Shown here piece after piece: positions 54,715-61,957 of a stretch of 64,000 nucleotides of DNA; within the stretch, counting starts at the first letter, position 1; every line of letters begins with the position of its first letter. The stretch is from Salipaludibacillus sp047795645 (lineage in GTDB: Bacteria > Bacillota > Bacilli > Bacillales > Salisediminibacteriaceae). The DNA lies in NCBI RefSeq assembly GCF_047795645.1, contig NZ_CP181045.1:2480001-2544000 (forward strand), written 5' to 3'. Below the pieces are notes generated by a model that saw only the letters and a list, made by a program, of their open reading frames with translations, was not told where the DNA came from and made no database searches. A program made the position numbers and the translations under genes.

Positions 54715-55221
54715 ATGTATTTATTATTAGTTTTGATTGTTTGGACCTTATTTGCTTATAGATTTATTGATTGGTCACGTGTAAAAGACCAATATCCTAC
54801 GATTCTATTTTTCATTGCCATAAACATGACTTATAACACTCTTTATCACGATCAATTACTTTGGGCTTTTCAGGGGATCACTGCAGAATGGTTAAACCAT
54901 ATGACGATCAATTTATTTTTCACGTTTTATATATGTCCGGTGACGCTGATTATTTTTTTCCAGCGAATGCCTATAACTCGTAATGCAAAAATTATCTATA
55001 TAGTAGTTTGGGTCATTTTTTACACCATTATTGAGGCATTGTTTGCTCATAAAGGATTGTATGTATACGGAAATGGATGGAATAGCTGGCATAATATTTG
55101 GTTAAATGCGACATTGTTTATGTTTTTACTCATCCATTATAGAAAACCTGCTTGGGCACTTATTCTTGCTTTACCAGCAGCAGCGCTTTTCTATATCTTG
55201 TTCCCGGTTCCGCTCTATTGA
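54715..55221 (+). CDS. CBO0543-family membrane protein
   Basis: 168 residues with five or six hydrophobic segments. The charged motif YRFIDWSRVKDQYPTILFF and the later EALFAHKGLYVYGNGWN are typical of the CBO0543 family, common in spore-forming Firmicutes and of unknown function. AGAGGTG lies just before the ATG. It is followed 27 bases later by a 37-codon membrane gene. Confidence 0.8.
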   Translation: MYLLLVLIVWTLFAYRFIDWSRVKDQYPTILFFIAINMTYNTLYHDQLLWAFQGITAEWLNHMTINLFFTFYICPVTLIIFFQRMPITRNAKIIYIVVWVIFYTIIEALFAHKGLYVYGNGWNSWHNIWLNATLFMFLLIHYRKPAWALILALPAAALFYILFPVPLY

Positions 55222-55248
55222 TTAAACTATTCTAGAGGTGATATTCTT

Positions 55249-55362
55249 ATGTTTGTCCAAAATATTTTGTCCACACCAGTCTTTTTGGTACTACTATTAA
55301 TGACCTATCTATCGATGGCGTTCTATTTATTTAGACTCGAAGCAAGAAAATCTAAAAAATAA
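55249..55362 (+). CDS. Small membrane protein of 37 residues
   Basis: ATG behind AGAGGTGAT; the product has one hydrophobic helix (TPVFLVLLLMTYLSMAFYLF) and a basic end (RLEARKSKK). It follows the CBO0543-type gene closely in the same direction, with a strong hairpin downstream. Function unknown; the ribosome site and context make it a likely real gene. Confidence 0.55.
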   Translation: MFVQNILSTPVFLVLLLMTYLSMAFYLFRLEARKSKK

Positions 55363-55395
55363 GGGGGACACAGGGACAGGTTTAACCAAGGGGAT

Positions 55396-55588
55396 AACCA
55401 AGGGGACGGTTCCTACGGTCAGCTATTGGTAATTCCAATCATATCGATTCCCTCTAATAAACTATTACCACAAATCAAAAATAGCACTAGCCAAACAATT
55501 AAGTTTGGCTAGTGCTATTTTTTCGGAATCTTTTCTTGAAGAAAAACCAAGAGACGTTTCCTTTTCCATAAGAACCGTCCCCCCGGTT
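55396..55588. mobile_element. MITE-like element, copy 1
   Basis: The left end AACCAAGGGGACGGTTC and right end GAACCGTCCCCCCGGTT are inverted repeats of about 23 bases with few mismatches, continuing as CTACGG / CCATAAG. About 190 bases, no coding capacity. Inside is a perfect 18-bp hairpin. A related copy lies at 56675-56870 in the same orientation. The GGGGACGGTTC ends are of a kind common in Bacillaceae intergenic repeats. Confidence 0.7.
55483..55528 (+). terminator. 18-bp hairpin terminator inside the MITE-like element
   Basis: AAATAGCACTAGCCAAAC and GTTTGGCTAGTGCTATTT pair perfectly around AATTAA and are followed by TTT. On the other strand the stem is followed by TTGATTTG, so it may also serve the convergent M23 gene. 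Confidence 0.8.
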
Positions 55589-55614
55589 ACCTACCGGTTA
55601 TCCCGAGTTTAAGC

Positions 55615-56595
55615 TCATTTGACAAAATCACCTTGAATAAATTCTTCATCCCGGTCGAAGTTAATTCGTATACTTTTTGACTCATTAGGATTAGCTGAGT
55701 CTGCAACATGAAAATGAATATGCGGTTCACTGGAGTTCCCAGAATTTCCAACGAGTCCAAGTAAATCACCTTGCTTGACTTCATCCCCTTCCTTCACTTC
55801 AATTGACTGGTATTTGAAGTGAGCAAGATGACTGTATTCATCGTTACCATGATCAAGAATGACATAATTACCATAAGGCTCTTGTTCATTCATTACGCCA
55901 ACCGGCTCATTATCTTCCAAATCATTTTCCACACGAACTACCGTCCCATCACCAGGAGCCAAGTATTCCTTTCCAAATGCATAATAGCTTTCATTTAAGG
56001 TGGGATCTCCTTCATAGGAAGAGCCCTCGTTCATGATCACAAAGTCGTAAGCATAGCGCTGATTTTCATACTCATAATGATAATTAATTAAACTGTTCGT
56101 TCCTCCCCAAAACACGAACCACTCCCCCTGAAAAGGTAAATCAAATGCTTGTTTTGTATATATTTCATCCGTTTCCGGATAGTTAGCGAGTGGCATAACC
56201 TGTAATCCTTGAATAGTATCATCCTCATCAAAAACTGCCATCATTCCTTTAGAATCACTGTCATCTACCCAAACGTATTGCTTTGCGGCATTAGTATATG
56301 GGAGCTCAGACTGTAATATATATGTAGTAACTCCTGTGTTAAATTCTTCACCTAATTCCTTTAATTGCTCCAAGGATACTTCATCTTGAAACGCTTTGCT
56401 CATCTGGCTGTAGACCCTTTCGAAGTCTCCATGCAGGAAAACATCAGAAAATTCTTCAGGCTTCATTGTCGTTTCCTCTCCTTCATTTGTGTTTTCTTCC
56501 TCACTTTCTTCACCCGCTTCTTCTTCCATATTACAAGCAGTTAAGAAACCAGTTGAAAAAACAGACAGTATAAAAAATAGCTTCAGATAGTTCAT
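55615..56595 (-). CDS. M23-family peptidase lipoprotein
   Basis: 326 residues. The signal peptide ends in lipobox LTAC (about residue 21). An acidic linker and a DUF3887-like domain follow (about 48-150, EFSDVFLHGDFERVYSQMS). The C-terminal M23 domain (about 180-320) keeps YDFVIMNEG, then VILDHGNDEYSHLAHF and HIHFHVAD, with His residues for zinc. It is probably a membrane-anchored endopeptidase acting on peptidoglycan; activity depends on the first metal motif, which is less clear. The gene lies between two copies of a MITE-like element. Confidence 0.88.
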   Translation of the reverse strand: MNYLKLFFILSVFSTGFLTACNMEEEAGEESEEENTNEGEETTMKPEEFSDVFLHGDFERVYSQMSKAFQDEVSLEQLKELGEEFNTGVTTYILQSELPYTNAAKQYVWVDDSDSKGMMAVFDEDDTIQGLQVMPLANYPETDEIYTKQAFDLPFQGEWFVFWGGTNSLINYHYEYENQRYAYDFVIMNEGSSYEGDPTLNESYYAFGKEYLAPGDGTVVRVENDLEDNEPVGVMNEQEPYGNYVILDHGNDEYSHLAHFKYQSIEVKEGDEVKQGDLLGLVGNSGNSSEPHIHFHVADSANPNESKSIRINFDRDEEFIQGDFVK

Positions 56596-56674
56596 TCATG
56601 ACTCCTCCCTAAAAATTTCTTCGTATAAATTAATACGGTTAATTAAACTGGAAAGTTTCATAAATGGGGTTTTG

Positions 56675-56870
56675 AACCAATGGAATAATTCCTACGGTTA
56701 GCTATTGGTAATTCAAATCAATTCGATCCTCTCTAATAAACTATTACCACAAATCAAAAATCACATTCGCCAAACAATTAAGTTTGACGAGTGCTATTTT
56801 TCTTCGGAATGTTTTCTTGAAGAAAAACCAAGAGAAAATTCCTTTTCCATAAGAACCGTCCCCCCGGTTA
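56675..56870. mobile_element. MITE-like element, copy 2 (left end decayed)
   Basis: Over about 190 bases it matches the copy at 55396-55588 (CTATTGGTAATTC, AATAAACTATTACCACAAAT, AAACAATTAAGTTTG, GAAGAAAAACCAAGAG, CCATAAGAACCGTCCCCCCG). The left end AACCAATGGAATAATTC has lost the GGGGACGG core, and the inner hairpin has several mismatches, so this copy is older. Confidence 0.7.
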
Positions 56871-56953
56871 CCAAATTTCAATATCTTGCTTTTATATTCT
56901 AATTTTCTTCCATTAATGAGGATCAAGGGTATACTGGTGATGAGGTGATGTGA

Positions 56954-57529
56954 ATGGAAGTTGGTAAGGAATTGACAGAAGATATGTGGCAGGCAATTGT
57001 AAAGAATGATGCAACTTACGACGATAAAATGATATACGCCTTGAAAACGACAGGTATCTTTTGTAAACCATCTTGTAAATCTAGGATGCCGAATAAAGTA
57101 AATGTGTCTATATTTAATAATGTAAAAGAAGCACTGTCAGCTAACTTCCGGCCTTGTAAAAGATGCAATCCTACAAAAGAACGTCTGCCTGATCATGAAT
57201 GGGTGGACGAGATTACAAAGTACATTGAAGCAAATTACAATGAATCGTTACGCCTTCAGACGATAGCGTATATGTGTCATGGAAGTCCTTATCATATGCA
57301 CCGCACGTTCAAACGAATTAAGGGGATAACGCCGGCATCATACATCCAACAACTGAGAATAAATAAAGCGGCTGAATTTTTAATCCACACTGACAGAAAT
57401 ATTGCGGATATTGCCATAAAAGTAGGGATACCGAGTACAACCTATTTTGTAACACTGTTTAAAAAAATATCTGGATTTACACCGAAAGATTACCGGCAAA
57501 TCAATAGGAATTATAAGGATGTGCTGTAA
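56954..57529 (+). CDS. adaA: AdaA, methylphosphotriester-repair protein and AraC-type activator
   Basis: 191 residues. The N-terminal Ada zinc domain has four Cys in FCKPSCKSRMPNK and FRPCKRCNP (first Cys accepts the methyl group). The C-terminal AraC domain (about 85-185) has MCHGSPYHMHRTFKRIKG and IAIKVGIPSTTYFVTLFKKISG. It removes methyl groups from DNA phosphotriesters and then activates ada genes. adaB follows at once, as in B. subtilis. There is a possible start behind GATGAGGTGATGTGA. Confidence 0.93.
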   Translation: MEVGKELTEDMWQAIVKNDATYDDKMIYALKTTGIFCKPSCKSRMPNKVNVSIFNNVKEALSANFRPCKRCNPTKERLPDHEWVDEITKYIEANYNESLRLQTIAYMCHGSPYHMHRTFKRIKGITPASYIQQLRINKAAEFLIHTDRNIADIAIKVGIPSTTYFVTLFKKISGFTPKDYRQINRNYKDVL

Positions 57530-57530
57530 A

Positions 57531-58085
57531 GTGAAGAAAAAATCAAATCTAGATGCCCCTGTCTACTGGACCATGTTCGTTTATGATGAATGGAAGTTAT
57601 ATATGGCCGCATCATCTGTGGGACTTTGTTATTTAAGTCCCCAAAATAAGCAGATTGATGAGTTAGTAGGATGGACGAAAAGACATTTCCCCAACAGTTT
57701 GCTTATTCAAGATGATGATAAATTACAGCGTTATTTAAACGAAATAATTGAATTTTTCGAGGGAAAGCGTGCAGATTTTACGCTGCCATTGGATTTACGT
57801 GGTACACCTTTTCAGCAAGATGTGTGGTATGCGCTTCGTAGGATCCCATTTGGACATACTAAGTCTTATTCGGATATCGCAATAGAAATCCAGAAGCCTT
57901 CCTCGGTGAGGGCGGTAGGGACAGCAATAGGTGCAAATCCAATTCTAATCACTGTGCCCTGCCACAGAGTCATTGGTAAAAACGGCTCTCTTACCGGCTA
58001 CCGGGGTGGTTTGGATATGAAAGCAAAGCTACTGCAGCTGGAGAAAGAATTTGCAATCTTAGAGAGGAGCAGCGCCCATGCCTAA
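57531..58085 (+). CDS. adaB: AdaB, O6-methylguanine-DNA methyltransferase
   Basis: 184 residues if the GTG at 57531 is used, which has AAGGA 11 bases upstream and follows the adaA stop by one base. An ATG at 57519 overlaps adaA but touches the site. The C-terminal domain has the active-site PCHRVIG with the methyl-accepting Cys (about residue 147), after TPFQQDVWYALRRIPFGHTKSY. It transfers methyl groups from O6-methylguanine to itself once. The adaA-adaB pair forms an alkylation-response operon. Confidence 0.93.
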   Translation: MKKKSNLDAPVYWTMFVYDEWKLYMAASSVGLCYLSPQNKQIDELVGWTKRHFPNSLLIQDDDKLQRYLNEIIEFFEGKRADFTLPLDLRGTPFQQDVWYALRRIPFGHTKSYSDIAIEIQKPSSVRAVGTAIGANPILITVPCHRVIGKNGSLTGYRGGLDMKAKLLQLEKEFAILERSSAHA

Positions 58086-58140
58086 GTTTTTGGCCAAATG
58101 GATGATTATTCTGGCATGCATCCCTAGCAACCTCATAAAA

Positions 58141-58177
58141 ATGGCAACTCCCTCATCCGTATAAGGGCAGTTGCCAT
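58141..58177. terminator. Terminator between adaB and the MFS gene
   Basis: ATGGCAACT-N-CCCT pairs with AGGG-N-AGTTGCCAT. The plus strand is followed by TAGTTTTCG, the minus strand by TTTTATGAGG, so it can serve both convergent genes. Confidence 0.75.
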
Positions 58178-58223
58178 TAGTTTTCGATCAAAGCTTTACC
58201 CATTGGTTACTAACGATTTTTAC

Positions 58224-59414
58224 TTATTTTTGGATCCGTCTCTGTTCTGTATACTCTTGTAGAGATTCATGTTGTTCTGTACCCTTTTCGCGCAAGAAAG
58301 GCACCAAGGAAAGCAAGCCAAGAATCGCCAATAGAGTTCCGATCCATAAAGGTGACACAAGTCCGTATCCAGCTCCGATAAATAGTCCACCGATTGAGGA
58401 TCCTACGACGATTCCGAAGTTTATGACAGAGGTATGAATTGTGTTTACCAACGAACCGGTGTTGCCTTCTCGCATCACACGAGTTGCCATAGCAGGATTC
58501 ATCGGTACCCCGACTAAGCCGATCACGATAACTACAATCACTGTAATTATCGGATTGGTGTTAAACAGTGCGAAAATAACCAATGCCACGGTTAGCGTGA
58601 TTAGACCTATCACCAAAATAGGCATCGTGTGACAATCGGCAAGCCTGCCGGTGATAATATTGCCAATAACGGTTGCCGCACCGTAGAAACCCAGAAGAAT
58701 CGGCACCGTCCCAGACGCTAAGCCCGTAAGATTAGTAAGAATTGGTGAAAAGTAACTGAATGCAGCAAATGTAGCGCCAATGATAAACATACTTGTAGTG
58801 TAAGCTGCCCATAAGTTGCGTTTCCTGAAAACTGCTAGTTCGTTCCATATGCGCACCGATTCTGGTCTAGCTGAAGAAGGTATAGCCGAAATTCCTACCA
58901 ACCCCGACAGAAGAACCAGAACAACAACAGCCCAGAAACTAGCACGCCATCCGAAGTACTGATCAATCAGCATTGCCGCCGGCAGCCCTATAGCAGTGGC
59001 GACCATTAAACCACCAAGAACGATGGAAGCCGCCCGCCCGCGGGATTGTTGTTCAACAAGGTTAAAGCAAATGGCAAGCGAAACACCAAAGCAAGCGGAT
59101 GAAGCAATGCCTGTCATCACTCGTGCTACCAGCATTAACTCATAGCTGGAGACTAATGCACCAAGAGTCTGTCCGACGAGGAAAACCATGATTAGTGCCA
59201 GAAAAGCCTGCTTGCGTCGAACCTTTAGAAGACCTAACATCAGCACCGGACCACCTACAATCATACCCAGAGCATAGGCAGAAATAAGATATCCGATTGC
59301 CGAAATTGATACACCAAATTCCTCAGAAAGTGAAGGCATCATCCCGGCAACCATAAATTCTGAAGTAGTCATGGAAAATATCGTGAAACCTAACACATAG
59401 ATAGCGAATGGCAT
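58224..59414 (-). CDS. MFS transporter, DHA1 type
   Basis: 396 residues from the ATG at 59414, which has GGGG nine bases before it; an upstream in-frame start touches the site. Twelve membrane helices; MTTSEFMVAGMMPSLSEEFG and YLISAYALGMIVGGPVL, then RRKQAFL, resemble the YdhL/AraJ branch of drug or sugar exporters. A TetR-type operator sits upstream (59476-59490), matching one before the SDR gene. GC content is visibly higher than in neighbouring genes, hinting at transfer. Confidence 0.88.
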   Translation of the reverse strand: MPFAIYVLGFTIFSMTTSEFMVAGMMPSLSEEFGVSISAIGYLISAYALGMIVGGPVLMLGLLKVRRKQAFLALIMVFLVGQTLGALVSSYELMLVARVMTGIASSACFGVSLAICFNLVEQQSRGRAASIVLGGLMVATAIGLPAAMLIDQYFGWRASFWAVVVLVLLSGLVGISAIPSSARPESVRIWNELAVFRKRNLWAAYTTSMFIIGATFAAFSYFSPILTNLTGLASGTVPILLGFYGAATVIGNIITGRLADCHTMPILVIGLITLTVALVIFALFNTNPIITVIVVIVIGLVGVPMNPAMATRVMREGNTGSLVNTIHTSVINFGIVVGSSIGGLFIGAGYGLVSPLWIGTLLAILGLLSLVPFLREKGTEQHESLQEYTEQRRIQK

Positions 59415-59475
59415 TAGAGTCATCCCCGTTCCGTATTGCATTACTTTATATAAATCCCTAAATTTATATATTTTT

Positions 59476-59490
59476 TGATCGATCAGTCCA
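59476..59490. promoter_or_regulatory. Candidate TetR operator before the MFS gene
   Basis: Minus strand TGGACTGATCGATCA keeps the TGGACTGA half-site of the palindrome at 60359-60374 and lies about 60 bases before the start codon. Confidence 0.55.
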
Positions 59491-59560
59491 TAATTGACAA
59501 AAAATAAAATGCACCTTTATATTGGGACTACTCATCAAGATAAAAAGGTAATTTGTATAT

Positions 59561-60310
59561 TTAATGAATCGTTTTAACCAAACCGCCATCGATAATGTAA
59601 TTAGCACCAGTGATCATCGCAGCACGATTGGAAGCCAAAAAAACAACAAGATTTGCTACTTCACTCGGTTCTGCAAATCGCTCAAGGGTGATGCCAATAT
59701 CTTTAGCCAATTCATCTAGGTCACCGGGTACATCATCCCACATTGCCGTCTTTGTTGGACCAGGCGCAACGGTATTGACACGAACGCCTTTTGCACCATA
59801 TATCTCAGCAAGGTTTTTAGAAAGGTTTGTTACTGCAGCTTTAATTGCACTGTATGCAATAATGGACGAATTCGGCATAGACGTATTCATTGTAGAAATA
59901 TTTACAATCGATCCCCCTTGTTTTGTTAATACTGGCAAAGCAGCGCGAGTAGTACGCACGACGCTCATTAAATTGGCATTGATCATATTCTCCCATTCAT
60001 TATCATTTATTTCTAAAAATCCCGTATCACGGCGGCCCAATGCCCCAATGTTGTTAACTAGTATGTCTATACTCCCGTATTTTTCTGTTGCTTCTTCAAC
60101 TAACTTCTTTGCCCCCTCTTCCGTAGCAGCATCCGTAATAACAGGTAGAACTGATGTAGTTTTTGAAAGCTCTATAATCTCATCCGTCGGTTTACGAGTA
60201 GATGCTACAACCTTGGCTCCTGATGAAGACATTGCTTTAACGATAGCCAATCCAATCCCTCGACTCCCTCCAGTTACAACCGCCACTTTCCCTTTCAATG
60301 AAATTTCCAT
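59561..60310 (-). CDS. SDR family oxidoreductase
   Basis: 249 residues from the ATG at 60310 (AAAGGGTG before it); an in-frame GTG nine bases earlier is less likely. TGGSRGIGLAI (about residue 12), NNIGALG, Ser in NISTMN and YSAIKAA (catalytic Tyr-Lys, about 152-156) define a classical SDR. FabG-like in outline but more likely a secondary redox enzyme, as it lies between a TetR regulator and an MFS gene under a shared palindrome. Substrate unknown. Confidence 0.9.
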   Translation of the reverse strand: MEISLKGKVAVVTGGSRGIGLAIVKAMSSSGAKVVASTRKPTDEIIELSKTTSVLPVITDAATEEGAKKLVEEATEKYGSIDILVNNIGALGRRDTGFLEINDNEWENMINANLMSVVRTTRAALPVLTKQGGSIVNISTMNTSMPNSSIIAYSAIKAAVTNLSKNLAEIYGAKGVRVNTVAPGPTKTAMWDDVPGDLDELAKDIGITLERFAEPSEVANLVVFLASNRAAMITGANYIIDGGLVKTIH

Positions 60311-60358
60311 ATAGATCACCCTTTCAGCTTAGTTATTTGCTGCTTCTTTTCATCATTT

Positions 60359-60374
60359 TGGACTGAACAGTCCA
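60359..60374. promoter_or_regulatory. TetR-type operator between tetR and the SDR gene
   Basis: TGGACTG-AA-CAGTCCA has perfect 7-base arms and lies 49-64 bases before the SDR start. Related sites occur before the MFS gene and before tetR itself. Confidence 0.7.
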
Positions 60375-60421
60375 GAAAAGTCAAATAAATAGAAGGCGCC
60401 TTCAGTTTGTTTATTAAAGGT

Positions 60422-61000
60422 TTAATCAAAAATCGATAAAATAACTTTAACAATATCTTGAAGAACGACCTGATCGGGCGTTGTTTTTGAAGTCACAACC
60501 AGCCCATTCCTAGCACTATTAAGAAACCGTGCAAGCGCCTTAAGGTCTTGGTGGCGTGTATTCAGCTCACCTTGTTCCTGAGCACGAATCAATGCTTGAT
60601 AAAATGCGAGTTCCGTTCTCTGCCCTCCTTCTTCAATAAATTTAGAGACCTCCGGATCATGAGGTGCCAGTTCTACGGCAGTATTCACCATAAAACACCC
60701 CTTTGATTGCTTTTCATCAGAAACGGTGTGTATCAATTGATCAAAAGCATGAACAATGGCTTCTTTCCCAGATTCAGTGTTTTCAAGAATGCTAATGATA
60801 TCATGTTGACGGTCATAATGTTTAAGTGCGGAAAAAAATAGGTCACGTTTCCCCCCGTAAGTGTCATATAGACTTTGTCGGCCGATTCCCAAATGTTTAA
60901 TCAAATCATGTACGGAAGTTCCTTCGTAACCAAATTCCCAAAAAATATCAACTGCCCGGTCGAGGACCTTTGTTGGATCAAACTCCTTCGGTCTTGCCAT
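60422..61000 (-). CDS. TetR/AcrR family regulator of the SDR-MFS genes
   Basis: 192 residues, ATG behind GGGAGGTGAAATGAG. The N-terminal domain, FDPTKVLDRAVDIFWEFGYE then IKHLGIGRQSLYDTYGGKRDLF, is a strong TetR helix-turn-helix with a NemR/YxaF-like C-terminal domain (CFMVNTAVELAPHDPEV). Such proteins often sense reactive electrophiles or drugs; a Cys in GCFMVN is conserved in that subgroup as I recall. It probably represses itself, the SDR gene and the MFS gene through the TGGACTGA palindromes. Confidence 0.9.
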   Translation of the reverse strand: MARPKEFDPTKVLDRAVDIFWEFGYEGTSVHDLIKHLGIGRQSLYDTYGGKRDLFFSALKHYDRQHDIISILENTESGKEAIVHAFDQLIHTVSDEKQSKGCFMVNTAVELAPHDPEVSKFIEEGGQRTELAFYQALIRAQEQGELNTRHQDLKALARFLNSARNGLVVTSKTTPDQVVLQDIVKVILSIFD

Positions 61001-61305
61001 CTCATTTCACCTCCCTTAAGGAGAACTATATCAGTTATGGAATGAATGGTCAATAATTTTATTTCCACAGTTCAGATATTCCCTTCATATTTCTAAAGTT
61101 ATTAATCGGGTGAATTCCAAGGGTGACACCATCTACCCAGTACATTTATGCCATAATTATAATATTATTGTGTTTTTAAATTACTCCCGCGTCAATGCAG
61201 ACATGCAAGACAAAGCTGCAACTAAATTTGAGTAAGCTTTCAGTAAATCGTGACACTTTAGCAGACTAAAGGTGCACAAAATGTTCACAAAGATCAAAAT
61301 TAAAA
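61001..61305. other. Upstream region of the tetR gene; no gene seen
   Basis: TGGAATGAATGGTCAA (61038-61053) matches 12 of 16 positions of TGGACTGAACAGTCCA and may be the autoregulatory site. The rest shows no coding frame or clear signal. Confidence 0.45.
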
Positions 61306-61345
61306 AACGACACAATTCCTCGTAGAGACGAAGAACCGCGTCGTT
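61306..61345 (-). terminator. Hairpin copy 3 of the dispersed repeat, in terminator position after a tRNA fragment
   Basis: On the minus strand AACGACGCGGTTCTTCGTC pairs imperfectly with TACGAGGAATTGTGTCGTT, followed by TTTTAATTTT. It lies 15 bases beyond the CCA end of the tRNA fragment at 61360-61404, as a tRNA terminator would. Confidence 0.75.
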
Positions 61346-61359
61346 GATAAGCTTTTGTA

Positions 61360-61404
61360 TGGTGGAGCATAGCGGGATCGAACCGCTGCCCTCTTGGCTG
61401 TCAG
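61360..61404 (-). pseudogene. 3-prime fragment of a tRNA gene, anticodon GAC (Val)
   Basis: On the minus strand CTGACAG-CCAAG matches an anticodon loop (GAC) and the 3-prime half of its stem. AGCGG-TTCGATC-CCGCT is a perfect T arm, and ATGCTCC-ACCA is the acceptor 3-prime strand with CCA. The D arm, the 5-prime anticodon stem and the 5-prime acceptor strand are absent (TTTCAT instead of a CTTGG partner). A 3-prime tRNA remnant of this kind is what integration at a tRNA gene leaves behind. Confidence 0.75.
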
Positions 61405-61721
61405 ATGAAACCGGTGAAATAAACGGCGTTCAACCAAATTTAATACGTTAAAGGAAGTCTGGCAACTCTACGTTTTTAGTGTTCGAAAGACAAATGAGTT
61501 AAATAAATTTAACTTAGAAATATAAGTCTGTGCGCAAAAATTTGCACAAGTGAGAGTAGGTGTGTGGTCAAACAAATTGTTACATCATTAATTTGTAACT
61601 GCTCCAGTACTATAATTACATAATTAATATGTGTTTTAAAAATTTCTAATAATAAATGCCTACATCATACCACCCATAATCGATTAGGGTTTTCTGCATT
61701 TTTTTCATGTATTAAATCAGT
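61405..61721. other. Non-coding stretch between the tRNA fragment and the IS
   Basis: No coding frame is supported. TGTGC-GCAAAAATTT-GCACA (61530-61549) is an inverted repeat that could be an integration or regulatory site. Confidence 0.35.
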
Positions 61722-61812
61722 TGAGTCAATTTCATAATGCATTTTCTGAATAAAGTCAGAAGCGCAGAATATCAAAAGTACTCTTTTAAAAAATCGTCAC
61801 TTTAAAAGCTAG

Positions 61813-61935
61813 TGTTGATAGTTGAAAACTTGCTCGCTTGCCGCAGGCAATGCTTCAGCTAATCGGGGGAAACCGCCCCGATGGATCTTCAGCTATTGCT
61901 TTTCCTGCAGGCGTCTCACAGATTTTCAACATCAA
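61813..61935. repeat. Fold-back structured segment in the IS tail
   Basis: GTTGATAGTTGAAAA (61813-61827) pairs with TTTTCAACATCAAC (61922-61935), with one bulge. Inside are CGGGG/CCCCG and CAGGCAATGC-type arms with CAGCTA repeated near both sides. It resembles CTTGCTCGC-TTCCGC fold-back repeats I recall from Bacillaceae, and may be the transposase terminator or an independent element carried by the IS. Confidence 0.55.
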
Positions 61936-61957
61936 CGATCAAAAATTTTGTATACCT

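Noticed and set aside
59610..60314. 234-codon plus-strand frame opposite the SDR gene
   Set aside because: Long, but antisense to an SDR with all catalytic motifs; no ribosome site and no family match.
61360..61404. Complete tRNA gene
   Set aside because: Only the T arm, acceptor 3-prime strand and part of the anticodon arm are present; upstream bases cannot form the D arm or pair with the acceptor.
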